Positions 52,199-60,734 are shown, numbered from the stretch's first letter. The stretch is 64,000 nt of DNA from an uncultured Clostridia bacterium (GCA_947168565.1 CAMVMM010000002.1:89766-153765), one strand, 5' to 3'. Notes: generated by a model from the sequence alone, not told the origin. Numbers and translations are program-made.

Positions 52199-53233
52199 AT
52201 GTTTACCGGAAAATCAAAAAAAGCAGTTATTCTGTTGCTTGCTGCCGCTATTGCGCTGATCGCTATGCTCGCGGGCTGCGGTTTAGGGAAAAGCGGCGAG
52301 GATGCCGGCGGCGGTACCGCGCAGCCGAAGGCGGTTGCCATTGACCACAGATACGCGGCGAAGGAGGAGGGCGCTCGGCTGCTTCTTGATAACGAGGAGT
52401 ACTATGCCGGATTCAGCCGCAACGATCTTGACTTCAGAACTCAGAGCCATACGGGCACGATGGAGGAGTACAGGCTCTTTGCAAAGGAGCAGGTGCTGGA
52501 TTTTACCGACCGCCAGAAGGAGTATCTGGATGAGCACCTGGAGTCCATCGCCTCAAGGATGACGGAAAAGGGCTACACCCTTCCGAACCTTGATCAGATA
52601 GTGTTCATCTCCACCACCATGAAGGAGGAGTGCGACGTGCTCGCGTACACGCACGGAACACAGATCTATCTGGACGGAGCCACGATCGAAAGCTATATCG
52701 GAAACAGCGAAAAGGATAGAATGATCGAGTACGTGCTCGCTCACGAGCTGTTCCATTGTCTAACGAGATGCAGTCCGGAGTTTCGGGCCGAAATGTACAA
52801 GCTCATCCATTTCAAAGTGCAGGAAAAGGATTTCGAGATACCCCCTTCGGTAATGGAGTATTTTATTTCCAACCCGGACGTTGAGCACCACAACGCATAC
52901 GCGACCTTTGAGATAGACGGTGAAAATATAGATTGCTTCATGGCCTTTATCACAACGAAGCATTTCGAGAAGGAGGGCGACCGCTTCTTTGACTGCGCTG
53001 CCGCGGCACTTGTGCCGATCGACGGCAGGGACACCTATTTCCTGTCGGATCAGGCGGCCAACTTCGACGCCCTGCTCGGCACGAATACCGGCTACGTGCT
53101 GGATCCCGAGGAATGCATGGCGGACAATTTCGGCTTTCTGATAGCATACGGCATGGAGGGACCGGACGGAAACGGTTACCCAAACCCGGAGATAATCGAA
53201 GGTATCGAAAGCTATCTCAAGCGGGGAAGCTGA
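52199..53233 (+). CDS. Zinc metalloprotease-like lipoprotein
   Basis: A 344-residue protein with a lipoprotein signal (lipobox MLAGC, Cys ~27). The HExxH zinc motif HELFH lies near residue 182, in VLAHELFHCLTRCS, and a candidate third ligand Glu in DPEECMADNFGFL near 303, the order of gluzincin-type peptidases. The domain is otherwise unfamiliar to me. It would act on the outer membrane face or wall. AAAGAGG precedes the ATG. It lies 153 bases after coaBC with no functional link; a hairpin element (copy 4) follows. Confidence 0.75.
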   Translation: MFTGKSKKAVILLLAAAIALIAMLAGCGLGKSGEDAGGGTAQPKAVAIDHRYAAKEEGARLLLDNEEYYAGFSRNDLDFRTQSHTGTMEEYRLFAKEQVLDFTDRQKEYLDEHLESIASRMTEKGYTLPNLDQIVFISTTMKEECDVLAYTHGTQIYLDGATIESYIGNSEKDRMIEYVLAHELFHCLTRCSPEFRAEMYKLIHFKVQEKDFEIPPSVMEYFISNPDVEHHNAYATFEIDGENIDCFMAFITTKHFEKEGDRFFDCAAAALVPIDGRDTYFLSDQAANFDALLGTNTGYVLDPEECMADNFGFLIAYGMEGPDGNGYPNPEIIEGIESYLKRGS

Positions 53234-53271
53234 TCGGAAGCTCTCTGTGATCCGGCCCTGAAGCCTGTTTA

Positions 53272-53333
53272 TTGATGTGCCGATAAAAGCTTGAGTATCT
53301 TGAATACTTCGGCGGGATGTACGGTGCGAACAC
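53272..53333 (-). repeat. Dispersed hairpin element, copy 4 (diverged, inverted)
   Basis: Read on the minus strand it gives GTACATCCCGCCGAAGTATTC, then AGCTTTTATCGGCACATCAA. The core matches copies 1-3, but with a 9-base insertion (a duplication of AGTATTCA type) in the loop and a poorly matched 5' stem arm. It lies between convergent genes. Confidence 0.65.
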
Positions 53334-53348
53334 GCCCTGAATAACGGA

Positions 53349-53960
53349 CTACATTAGCACCTCCACCGCCGAGCAGCTCACCTCATACGCGGTGCGGATC
53401 TGCTCCGAGCCGTCCTCAAGCAGCTTTTTATACTCGCGGCTCTGCAGTCTGCCGATCACCGAAAGCTCCGTGCCGACGCTCGCGCCGCTTAAAAACCTTG
53501 CGTTCCTGCCCCATGCGATAAGGGGCAGATAGTCCGATTTGTTGTAGCGGCGGTTCACGGCGATAAGAATATCCGCTATCTCCCGCTCAAAGGGCGTTTT
53601 GCGGTAGATAACGCTTTTGCATATAAAGCCGGAAAGCTCCGCCTCGTTTGTGTCGCCCTCGTCTGCCTCGGCGGGGCGCATCTCCCGCGCGAAAACGGTT
53701 ATTATAAGGCGGTTTCCGCTCACTGTGCGCTGATTGTAGGAGCGTATCTGACCCCGTATAAAAAAGCGGTCGCCGCACTCCGTTTCCATATCGCCAAGCA
53801 GCCTTTCGCCCGCCGTAACGGGAATTACGTCCTCCGTGCCGCTCAGCCTTTTTATGCAGAGCGGAAACTTGAAAAACGCCTCGCCGTATATCGAATGGCT
53901 GTATTCAAGAGGGGAGGCAAGAGTGCCGATAAGTTCAATTTTGTTCACGGTTTCAAGCAT
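53349..53960 (-). CDS. SSB-like protein with two OB-fold units
   Basis: A ~203-residue protein that looks like two consecutive single-strand-binding OB folds: residues ~5-95 (NKIELIGTLASPLEYSHSIYGEAFFKFPLCIKR ... FFIRGQIRSYN) and ~110-200 (NEAELSGFICKSVIYRKTPFEREIADILIAVNRRYNKSDYLPLIAWGRNARF ... LSVIGRLQSREY). The second half has the classical SSB run of W-G-x-A and G-R-xQSR. No acidic SSB tail is present. A role with single-stranded nucleic acid is likely but unproven. No clear ribosome site; ATG at 53960 is chosen, TTG at 53999 being an alternative. Confidence 0.75.
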   Translation of the reverse strand: MLETVNKIELIGTLASPLEYSHSIYGEAFFKFPLCIKRLSGTEDVIPVTAGERLLGDMETECGDRFFIRGQIRSYNQRTVSGNRLIITVFAREMRPAEADEGDTNEAELSGFICKSVIYRKTPFEREIADILIAVNRRYNKSDYLPLIAWGRNARFLSGASVGTELSVIGRLQSREYKKLLEDGSEQIRTAYEVSCSAVEVLM

Positions 53961-54181
53961 GGTTTCGCACCGGGCGGACCGCCCGCATCCTTTTCGCAAA
54001 TTTCGAGCCCTGCTAATACTATTCCCGAATGCGCGGAAATATTATCGCTTCGCGCCGTATCATTAGGCTTGCGCGGCATTTGGCTGCCTGCACCGGATAT
54101 TGGCCGTCTGCGAATGCGGAAAGTGAACGTCGAAAGCGAACGCGGAAAGAGGATGCCGAAAGCGAATGCGGAGAGTGAATT

Positions 54182-54757
54182 ATGAAAGGACGGAGAAGGG
54201 ATTTGACAGAGAATGAGATCGGGCAAAGGCTGCGGGAGAGCCGAGCCGTGCTATCCGCGCATTTTAACTCTTACCCCTTGATGACCCCGCAGGACGCGGT
54301 GAAGCTATTGTATCAAAGCGAATTCGGCTGCGGGCATTTCGCGCCAAGCCCCGAAAGGGCGCGGCAAATGCTTGAAAGGGAATGCGAAGGGCTTGAAGGG
54401 GACGAAAACCATATAAGGATCGAGCCCATCGGCGGCGGCTTCAGCCGCGTTCACCTTGAGCCGCTGGTGGGAAACAGGCCCGCGCTCGACGCGCTTGCAG
54501 ACGCCTTTGTGCGCTCCGCCGAGCAGCCCTGCGGAAGCATGGAGGGCTTTGGAATAAGGCTCGACGCGCTCAAAAGCATGGCGCAAAGCGCGGAAGCGCC
54601 CTTTTCCGCACAGGAGCTTGAGGAGTTTCTTGCAGTATACGAAAAGCTCGGCTGCCCCGCCGTGCATCACAGCGAGGCGTACAGAAAAAGCTATCATCCC
54701 GCATACAGGGTGGTGAAAACGGAGCTTGCCGAAGAAAAGGCGCATCCGTTTGAATGA
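54182..54757 (+). CDS. Conserved hypothetical protein
   Basis: A 191-residue soluble protein I cannot name. Visible conserved-looking features are PLMTPQDAVKLLYQSEFGCGHFAPSP (~32-57), an ERECEG acidic helix, EPIGGGFSRVHLEPL (~80), and a C-terminal GCPAVHHSEAYRKSYHPAYRVV block (~158-180) with two His, Ser, Glu and Tyr that could form an active site. No signal peptide or membrane segment. GGAGAG precedes the ATG at a good distance and a terminator follows, so it is a single-gene unit. Confidence 0.6.
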   Translation: MKGRRRDLTENEIGQRLRESRAVLSAHFNSYPLMTPQDAVKLLYQSEFGCGHFAPSPERARQMLERECEGLEGDENHIRIEPIGGGFSRVHLEPLVGNRPALDALADAFVRSAEQPCGSMEGFGIRLDALKSMAQSAEAPFSAQELEEFLAVYEKLGCPAVHHSEAYRKSYHPAYRVVKTELAEEKAHPFE

Positions 54758-54831
54758 AAACACGCCCCGGAGCGTTGCGCGAAAGCGGGTGCTTCGAGCA
54801 GATACTTCGATATGCAGATAGGGCTATGAAA

Positions 54832-54864
54832 AAGGCGCGGCCGCAGCGGTCACGCCTTATTTTT
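54832..54864 (+). terminator. Terminator of the hypothetical gene ending at 54757
   Basis: AAGGCG (54832-54837) pairs with CGCCTT (54853-54858), with a GGCCGC/GCGGT inner pairing, followed by ATTTTT. Confidence 0.75.
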
Positions 54865-54931
54865 CGTGTCGTCTGTGATTTGGGGGATCAAAACCCGACG
54901 CCTGCCGCAGGCTCGACGGGAGCTGCGGGGC

Positions 54932-55837
54932 TTACTGCGCCTTGCTGACAGGCAGCCAGAGCTCGCAGTAATGGGAATTGTTTACCTCGTCGTTTCCCTC
55001 CTCAAAGGGCCAATGGATCACGCCGATCTCCGGGGCATTTCTGAGAACATAACCGGAGGAGGGCAGCCACTCCGTTACGATACGGCGGCGAAGCTCGTCC
55101 ACAAGGTTCGTTGGAAACATGCAGCGCTCCGTTTCGCAAACCACGTACAGCCCCGCGGGGATGTTTAGATGAGTGTAGCGCCCGGCAAAATCGCCGAGAT
55201 CCTTTTCAAAATCCTCCAATGCCCATTTGGGCAGCGGATAGGCATAGTAAAAATCGTAGCCGTTGTCGTCAAAATTTGTCATTACGGTATATACCGTGTC
55301 GTGGATGCGGCTCCTTCCCTCCAAAACAAGCTGCTCCACGCGGGTTTCGCAGGCAAAGTAATGATCCTGATCCATTTTGTTGTTCGGGTCTCCCGAAAAG
55401 CGCCGCTTAAAGCCTGTGAGCAGCATTGAGGGCTTCTCTTCCAATCTGTATTGCATATTGCTTCCTCCTTCAAGAGTCACTTTGATGTTCAGGCGGGAAA
55501 AGGAGTGCAGCATTGCGCCGTTGCCGCGCGCCTGCGACGGGGTGATGCCGTGAAAGGAGCGGAATGCCTTGGCGAAGCTGTCGGGGCTGTCATAGCCGAA
55601 CTCCAGCGCAATGTCTATCACTCGGTCGTTTCCCGCGGCGAGCCTGGCTCCCGCCATACTCAGCCTGCGGCAGCGTATGTATTCCCCAAGCGTATAGCCG
55701 CACAGGATGCTGAATACGCGCTGAAAGTGAAAGGCGGAGGAAAAGCTCTCCCGCGCGATCGCGTCGTAATCCAGCTCCTCGGTCAAATGCGCCTCAATAT
55801 AGTCGATTGCCCGCTGTATTCCGCTTATCCAATCCAT
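54932..55837 (-). CDS. AraC-family regulator with GyrI-like effector domain
   Basis: A 301-residue transcription factor. The N-terminal AraC domain (~1-105) carries two helix-turn-helices: LDYDAIARESFSSAFHFQRVFSILCGYTLGEYIRCRRL and VIDIALEFGYDSPDSFAKAFRSFHGITPSQAR. The C-terminal ~150 residues look like the GyrI/BmrR effector-binding fold (VTLEGGSNMQYRLEEKPSMLLTGFKRRF at the start, LPSSGYVLRNAPEIGVIHWP near the end), which binds small molecules. Such proteins often sense drugs. AGGAGGAAATGAT precedes the ATG at 55837. No transporter lies next to it. Confidence 0.9.
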   Translation of the reverse strand: MDWISGIQRAIDYIEAHLTEELDYDAIARESFSSAFHFQRVFSILCGYTLGEYIRCRRLSMAGARLAAGNDRVIDIALEFGYDSPDSFAKAFRSFHGITPSQARGNGAMLHSFSRLNIKVTLEGGSNMQYRLEEKPSMLLTGFKRRFSGDPNNKMDQDHYFACETRVEQLVLEGRSRIHDTVYTVMTNFDDNGYDFYYAYPLPKWALEDFEKDLGDFAGRYTHLNIPAGLYVVCETERCMFPTNLVDELRRRIVTEWLPSSGYVLRNAPEIGVIHWPFEEGNDEVNNSHYCELWLPVSKAQ

Positions 55838-55965
55838 ATCATTTCCTCCTGACACGCCAAGTATAGCACGCCATCCCGCCCGCTTCCCGACATTTCGTGC
55901 GATTGAGGAACGGGCAGCAGGGTCGGCCCCACAATATGCCCGCAAGCGGATGACGCCGGGGGGTC

Positions 55966-56001
55966 AAAAAAACGAAGAAGGCACTTCAATGCGAAGCGCC
56001 T
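55966..56001 (-). terminator. Terminator of the VTC/DUF4956 operon
   Basis: On the minus strand AGGCGCTTC and GAAGTGCCT form a stem (one G-U pair), followed by TCTTCG and a run of seven T. It lies 50 bases after the DUF4956 stop. Confidence 0.75.
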
Positions 56002-56050
56002 CTATCGGTGGAAAGCACTCTTGATCGAGGCTTAATATTAGGGTTTGGGG

Positions 56051-56737
56051 TCAGATCTCCTTCGCGCCGTCGTCGGGCGAAGCGCAGACTATTTCAAGAT
56101 TGCCGTTTCTGATGCGGAGCTCGTCTATAAATTCCTTTTCCTTATCGGGATTCTTCAGCATAATGTCGTACTGAAGGTGGAAAAGACTGCCCATGTTCGT
56201 GGTTTTGACCTTCAAAAGCTCGTGACGGGAGGTGTATTTATTGAAAACCTCGCTGAAAACCTCGGAATAATTCAGCGTTTCGGGTATAACTATGCGCAGG
56301 TGCCTCGCGCCGCCGGGGGATCTGCCGAAATTCACAAGGGTCAGGATGAAGAGCATTGCAAGCACCGCAACGGTGAGTATCACGGCTATGCCGATCGTGC
56401 CCATGCCGCAGGCAAGACCCACCGCAACGGAGAGCGCTATCAGCACCATGTCGCGCGCGGAGGCGGGGGCTGAGCGGAAGCGCACAAGGCCGAACGCGCC
56501 CGCAACCGCAAGACCCGCGCCGAACTCCCTGTTTACAAGCATGATAATGGTTTGCACCACCATCGGCAGCAGCACTATTGCCACGGAGAGGCTTCTGGAC
56601 TGCTTGCTGCGGAAGCGGCCCACAAGCGCAATGATGATGCCGAGCACAAGCGCCGTGCCGAGGCTGATTAGATATTCGGTGAGCGTAACGGTTACGGTAT
56701 AAAGGGCTCCCGTGAAGATGCTTTTGATGATGTCCAT
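56051..56737 (-). CDS. DUF4956 membrane protein
   Basis: A 228-residue protein with about four membrane helices (roughly 6-45, 58-78, 85-115 with GAFGLVRFRSAPASARDMVLIALSVAVGLACGMG, and 115-140) and a cytoplasmic ferredoxin-like tail. The LVRFRS segment is the family mark of DUF4956, which is regularly paired with VTC-domain proteins. Its role is unknown; a part in polyphosphate handling has been suggested from this pairing. GGAGGTAATTAAA precedes the ATG at 56737. The VTC gene lies 60 bases upstream on the same strand. Confidence 0.88.
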   Translation of the reverse strand: MDIIKSIFTGALYTVTVTLTEYLISLGTALVLGIIIALVGRFRSKQSRSLSVAIVLLPMVVQTIIMLVNREFGAGLAVAGAFGLVRFRSAPASARDMVLIALSVAVGLACGMGTIGIAVILTVAVLAMLFILTLVNFGRSPGGARHLRIVIPETLNYSEVFSEVFNKYTSRHELLKVKTTNMGSLFHLQYDIMLKNPDKEKEFIDELRIRNGNLEIVCASPDDGAKEI

Positions 56738-56797
56738 TTTAATTACCTCCATTCATCGGATAAGTGCGTGTAATATTCGGGCCGTGAGCTTTGGTCT

Positions 56798-57514
56798 TTA
56801 TTCGGCGGAGCCTGCGGCAAGCTTTTTTTGAAGCTCCATATTGAAGGCGGTGCCGTATTTGGAGAATTTGCCGGGGTAGACCTTGTTTTCATCAAGCAGA
56901 TGAACCAGCCACAGCGGCATTGAAAAGGCGGTTTTGATCTCAAGAATGTATTTATCCGCAGGCAGCAGCGGTGTGCCGTGCGTGCCGTTCAAAAGATCAA
57001 GCTCCGTGGCGCGGTAGCGCAGGTTTCCGTCCACCGTGAGGCGCAGGTTTTCGTCCCCGTCGTGAACGTACGCCGTGCGCTCGCAGAAGATGTCCATAGC
57101 CGGCCGAATGCCGGGGTAGTAGCTGAGCGCGTAGGCTATCTCGCGGGAGATCTGATCGCCCGGAGCGGGCGCTGCGCCGGTCAAAAACTCCATAGCGTCC
57201 TTATAGGGCATTGAAATGCGGCGCTTGTAAACTATGCCGTCGTATTTCTTTTTAAGCTCCACAAAGGAGAGCGAATCGGGCGTTGGAGTGCCGTAGCAGC
57301 GCAGGCGCAGCTTTTCCTTATAAGCCTTGGCGATTATCGAGGCGCTTATCAGCCGCATATCCGGCGTGTCGAAATATATGCTTGATATGGTGCTCAGGCC
57401 GTATTCGTCCGCGTGCATGTGCTGCAGTAAAGCGGGCATCAAAGCGTCTAACTGTCGCTGCGAAACGATGTATTTCTTCTCGACCCGCGTGAAAATATTC
57501 TTGCTTTTTGCCAT
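56798..57514 (-). CDS. VTC-domain (polyphosphate polymerase-like) protein
   Basis: A 238-residue cytoplasmic protein of the CYTH-like VTC family, whose yeast member Vtc4 makes polyphosphate from ATP. Tunnel residues are recognisable: FTRVEKKYIVS at the start, TISSIYFDTPD (~45), KEKLRLRCYG (~68), FVELKKKYDGIVYKRR (~85), LEIKTAFSMPLWL (~198) and KFSKYGTAFN near the end. The ATG at 57514 has AAAGGAGGCAGT before it. It forms an operon with DUF4956, but the CotH kinase that often joins them is absent. Confidence 0.88.
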   Translation of the reverse strand: MAKSKNIFTRVEKKYIVSQRQLDALMPALLQHMHADEYGLSTISSIYFDTPDMRLISASIIAKAYKEKLRLRCYGTPTPDSLSFVELKKKYDGIVYKRRISMPYKDAMEFLTGAAPAPGDQISREIAYALSYYPGIRPAMDIFCERTAYVHDGDENLRLTVDGNLRYRATELDLLNGTHGTPLLPADKYILEIKTAFSMPLWLVHLLDENKVYPGKFSKYGTAFNMELQKKLAAGSAE

Positions 57515-57579
57515 ACTGCCTCCTTTGCCGCGCATATCGCGCTATTATACCATTTTTCCGCCCCGATTAAAAGCAGGGC

Positions 57580-58536
57580 TCAAACAAACTCAAGAATATA
57601 TCGGTAAAGATTGCCGAACATTACGTCGTAAACGTTTTCATCGGTCAACCCAAGCCTTAAAAGCCGTTCGGCTATGAGCGGATAACCGGCGCTTGTTTCA
57701 AGCCCCTCGATATAGCGGTTCATGCCGTCAAAATCCGAGCCGAGCGCCGCGCAGCCCACGCCGCCGACCTCGATATAATGCGCAAGATGGCGGATAACGT
57801 CGTCCACCGTTGCCATTCCATCCTCCGCAAGCTGCTTATGATAGAAGTTTACGCCGATAACGCCGCCCCTTTTGGCTATCTCCCGAATATGCTCGTCCTT
57901 CATGCAGCGCGGCGCGTCGCAGAGCGCACGGGCGTTCGTGTGGGATGAAAACACGGGGCGCGTGGCTATCTCAAGCACGTCGTCTATGCCGGGGTCGCCA
58001 AGATGCGCCAGGTCCACGGCTATCCCAAGGCGGCACATCTCCGCTATCACCTCGCGCCCGAGCTGCGTAAGCCCCTTGCGCGTCCTTTTCGCGGCGGGGT
58101 AGGCAAGGCGGTTCACGTCGTTCCAGGTGAGCGTCATGGCGCGAACGCCCAGGCGGTGCAGTATGCGCAGGTTTGAAACCGTAGCCTCTATCGCCTCGCC
58201 GCCCTCCACGGTCAAAACCGCGGCTATCCGCTCGCCGTTTATATCGAAATCCTTCGTAAGCGGGGTCAGCGTCGGGTGCTGTTCCAGCATTCGGTAGTAT
58301 GCGTCTATCATGCCCATGCACTGATTGAGCGGGTTTTTATCAAGCTGCATATCTATCCATGCCGCGAAGAACTGAAGCTTAACGCCGCCCTCGATCAGCT
58401 TGTCGAGCCTGATCGCCTGATCCTTTTTGGGTGCGCCAAGCTCATAGCCGCGCTCCACCATGCCGTATAAAAAATCGCAGTGTCCGTCCGCAACGGGGAA
58501 AAGCTTTTCCATTTTCGTATCGCTCGGAATGAGCAT
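57580..58536 (-). CDS. Membrane dipeptidase family (peptidase M19)
   Basis: A 318-residue amidohydrolase-fold zinc dipeptidase. Zinc ligands fit the family: ADGHCDF (HxD, ~17), VEGGEAIE (bridging Glu, ~113), DLAHLGDPG (His, ~178) and FSSHTNAR (His, ~200), with the catalytic GSDFDGM (~270). There is no signal peptide, as in most bacterial members, so it should act in the cytoplasm on dipeptides. Neither of the two N-terminal ATGs (58536, 58512) has a good ribosome site. It is divergent from the LRR-dockerin gene. Confidence 0.92.
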   Translation of the reverse strand: MLIPSDTKMEKLFPVADGHCDFLYGMVERGYELGAPKKDQAIRLDKLIEGGVKLQFFAAWIDMQLDKNPLNQCMGMIDAYYRMLEQHPTLTPLTKDFDINGERIAAVLTVEGGEAIEATVSNLRILHRLGVRAMTLTWNDVNRLAYPAAKRTRKGLTQLGREVIAEMCRLGIAVDLAHLGDPGIDDVLEIATRPVFSSHTNARALCDAPRCMKDEHIREIAKRGGVIGVNFYHKQLAEDGMATVDDVIRHLAHYIEVGGVGCAALGSDFDGMNRYIEGLETSAGYPLIAERLLRLGLTDENVYDVMFGNLYRYILEFV

Positions 58537-58783
58537 CCTTTCTTTATTATCACAGCGATATAATTATACCATGATATTTCCGCAATTACATCCGTTTTTA
58601 AAACGAAAGCATCGCTTTTCCCTTTCCTTGAAGCTGATTATACACATACGGCTTAAGCATTTCTTAAAAAATATGTCTTTTTTATTAAATTTTTTTAAAG
58701 GATGAAAAAGGCGAAGCCGATTGCGCTTTTTCGCCCCCGCCGCACTTCCGCCTCGCTCCGCTCGACTTCCGCGCGGCGGTGGC
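58537..58783. other. AT-rich then GC-rich non-coding region
   Basis: The first ~160 bases are AT-rich and include a TATAAT on the minus strand (58563-58568) that may belong to the dipeptidase gene, although no matching -35 stands out. The following GC-rich part contains short inverted runs (GGCGAAGCC; GCCGC/GCGGC) but no reading frame that I can support. Confidence 0.5.
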
Positions 58784-58812
58784 TTGACTACCTTTATGAA
58801 ACAGTATAAAAT
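58784..58812 (+). promoter_or_regulatory. Promoter of the LRR-dockerin gene
   Basis: TTGACT (58784-58789), 17 bp, TAAAAT (58807-58812), about 95 bases before the start codon. Confidence 0.65.
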
Positions 58813-58907
58813 ATAAAAAGCACTCGGCATAAGCCGGCCGCATGATGCCCGTTCGCGCTTTTGCGATCGGCGGCTCGGGAGCGAAAAATATTTATAGGAG
58901 GGAAAAC

Positions 58908-60008
58908 ATGAAAAAAACCATGAAGAACGCGCTTGCACTCGCGCTTGCGCTCTGCTTCGCCCTTGCGGCGATCCCCGCTTCGGCTCTGCCGCGCTTTGAT
59001 GTGAAGGCGGAGGTCACGCCCAACTGGACCGTGCCCGATGGGTATAATGTTCACGACTACACCAAATGCGTTGAATTTTTGGAGCAAACCGATGAAAACG
59101 GAGTTAAGAACGGCACAAAGCTGAGCGAAAACTATGATCCGAACGATCCGAACACTTGGAGAGCTTATTGTTTCATGTGGCATGCTGTAAACGATGAACT
59201 GAGAATTCTGCATATTTGGCTCGGAAGCTATGACTTCTCGTTGAATGGAGAATTAGACATATCGGGCTGCACCGAGCTTGTAACTCTTGAATCCTCCAAC
59301 AACAACATTAGCGAACTGAACGTATCCGGCTGCACCGCGCTTAAGTATCTTTATTGTGATAGCAACAACCTCAGCGAGCTTAATGTAACGGAGTGCGCCG
59401 AGCTTGAGGAGCTGAGCTGTTTAGGAAACAATCTTACCGAGCTTGATGTGTCCAGGAATCCGGAGCTTTACAGTTTGAATTTAATAGGTAGCAGGCTTAC
59501 CGAGTTAGATCTTAGCATCAATCCGTATCTTGCGTTTGAATACCTTCGAGTCGAAGGCAGCGGTTGGCTGGATTATACAAGTGATTATAGCGTTGAAGCG
59601 AAAAAAGACGGACCTGGGGACGATGGAATGTTTGAAGTTTTTGTTCGTGCCTATCCAAGCAGCGGCGCAAGCTTTGAAGGCTTCTATTATGAATCTGGTG
59701 AGCTTTTGGATGAAGGTTATTATGATGATATGCACGATTACTATTTGTTGAGAGGCTTTTATCATTCTGCAGACGATCTGCCCCAGGATAGAATCATCGC
59801 CCGCTTCTCCGGCGGCACGGCACTCCCCGGCGATATTGACGGCAACGGCAGCGTTTCGGTTGCGGACGCCATATCCACCCTGCGCCTTTCTATGGGTATT
59901 TCGGACGGCAGCGGCCTGAATACCGATGCCGCCGATATGGACGGCAACGGAAGCGTCACCCTTGCCGATGCGATAATTATTCTGCGAATCGCGATGGGAC
60001 TGGAGTGA
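58908..60008 (+). CDS. Secreted leucine-rich-repeat protein with C-terminal dockerin-like module
   Basis: A 366-residue exported protein. A signal peptide (KNALALALALCFALAAIPASA) should be cut after ASA near residue 27. Residues ~105-215 hold about five LRR units of the NxLxxLxVxxCxxL type (LDISGCTELVTLESSNNNISEL, LNVSGCTALKYLYCDSNNLSEL and so on). A middle domain follows, then two dockerin-like Ca loops: DIDGNGSVSVADAISTLRLSMG and DMDGNGSVTLADAIIILRIAMG. It may attach to a cohesin-bearing scaffold at the surface. GGAGGGAAAAC precedes the ATG. Confidence 0.85.
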   Translation: MKKTMKNALALALALCFALAAIPASALPRFDVKAEVTPNWTVPDGYNVHDYTKCVEFLEQTDENGVKNGTKLSENYDPNDPNTWRAYCFMWHAVNDELRILHIWLGSYDFSLNGELDISGCTELVTLESSNNNISELNVSGCTALKYLYCDSNNLSELNVTECAELEELSCLGNNLTELDVSRNPELYSLNLIGSRLTELDLSINPYLAFEYLRVEGSGWLDYTSDYSVEAKKDGPGDDGMFEVFVRAYPSSGASFEGFYYESGELLDEGYYDDMHDYYLLRGFYHSADDLPQDRIIARFSGGTALPGDIDGNGSVSVADAISTLRLSMGISDGSGLNTDAADMDGNGSVTLADAIIILRIAMGLE

Positions 60009-60018
60009 AGAAAATGAA

Positions 60019-60048
60019 GCGGCGCCTCCCTTTTCGGGGAAGCGCCGC
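60019..60048. terminator. Terminator between LRR-dockerin and lipoprotein genes
   Basis: GCGGCGC (60019-60025) pairs with GCGCCGC (60042-60048) with an inner CCC/GGG pair. T-rich sequence on the minus-strand side suits the lipoprotein gene best, but the site can stop both convergent transcripts. Confidence 0.7.
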
Positions 60049-60083
60049 AAAAGCTGCATATTCGATTTTGCGCTTGCTCCTGC

Positions 60084-60704
60084 TTAAGGAGCAATTTTAG
60101 CTTCGATCGTAATATCGGGATCGAGGATAAGCCCGCCATTTGCATCAAAAACGACCTGATCCCCCGTGCTTTCGCAAAGTGCTGCGATCCATTCGGCAGA
60201 TCGGTATTCGTGGGAAACGTTCTGCTTCACGCCCGTGCCGATGTAACGGAAGGATGCCTTTGCATCATTATCGAAACCGCTTTCGGCAAGCTTTTTCACG
60301 GCTTCGGCGGTAAGCCTGGCAATGCAGCAATTCGTGCCGGCAAGCAGCGTGCCGGCGGGATCCCATGCTTTCCACGCGGAGGTGTCGCAGACCTTGCCTG
60401 CGCTTTCGAGCGAGGCTTCGCGCAGCACTACCAGCACGTCGTATTCCCGGGCCTGATCCTGCCTGTTCGCCTCCATCATCAACGCGAGCACAGGGCCGAT
60501 GCTTTCGCTGTACCCTTCGGGCTTCAGATCATCAGCCCAGAATTCAGCGGTATCAGCATTGGCTGCGGTGCTTGGCGCAGAGGTAATGCTTTGCCCGTCC
60601 GGCTTTGCGGTATCGTCGGCTTTATCGGTTATCGTGCCGCTGCACGCGGACAACGCGGCAAGCACAGTACAAAGCGTCATGATGAATATTTTTGATGATT
60701 TCAT
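60084..60704 (-). CDS. Putative lipoprotein of unknown function
   Basis: A 206-residue protein with a lipoprotein signal (TVLAALSACSG, Cys ~21), a Thr/Ala/Ser/Asp-rich spacer to ~55, and a C-terminal domain with ADDLKPEGYSESIGPVLALMMEANRQ and REYDVLVVLREASLESAG. No family is recognised; an SPOUT- or peptidase-like motif is not seen. It sits between two terminators and has its own promoter with a palindrome at the start point (60735-60754), so it is separately controlled. Confidence 0.7.
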   Translation of the reverse strand: MKSSKIFIMTLCTVLAALSACSGTITDKADDTAKPDGQSITSAPSTAANADTAEFWADDLKPEGYSESIGPVLALMMEANRQDQAREYDVLVVLREASLESAGKVCDTSAWKAWDPAGTLLAGTNCCIARLTAEAVKKLAESGFDNDAKASFRYIGTGVKQNVSHEYRSAEWIAALCESTGDQVVFDANGGLILDPDITIEAKIAP

Positions 60705-60734
60705 TGTTTAACTCCTTACTCCTATGCGTTGTTG

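Noticed and set aside
52300-52320. GGCGGTACCGCG resembling a T-box core
   Set aside because: It lies inside the zincin lipoprotein coding sequence (spacer region) with no stem I or terminator around it.
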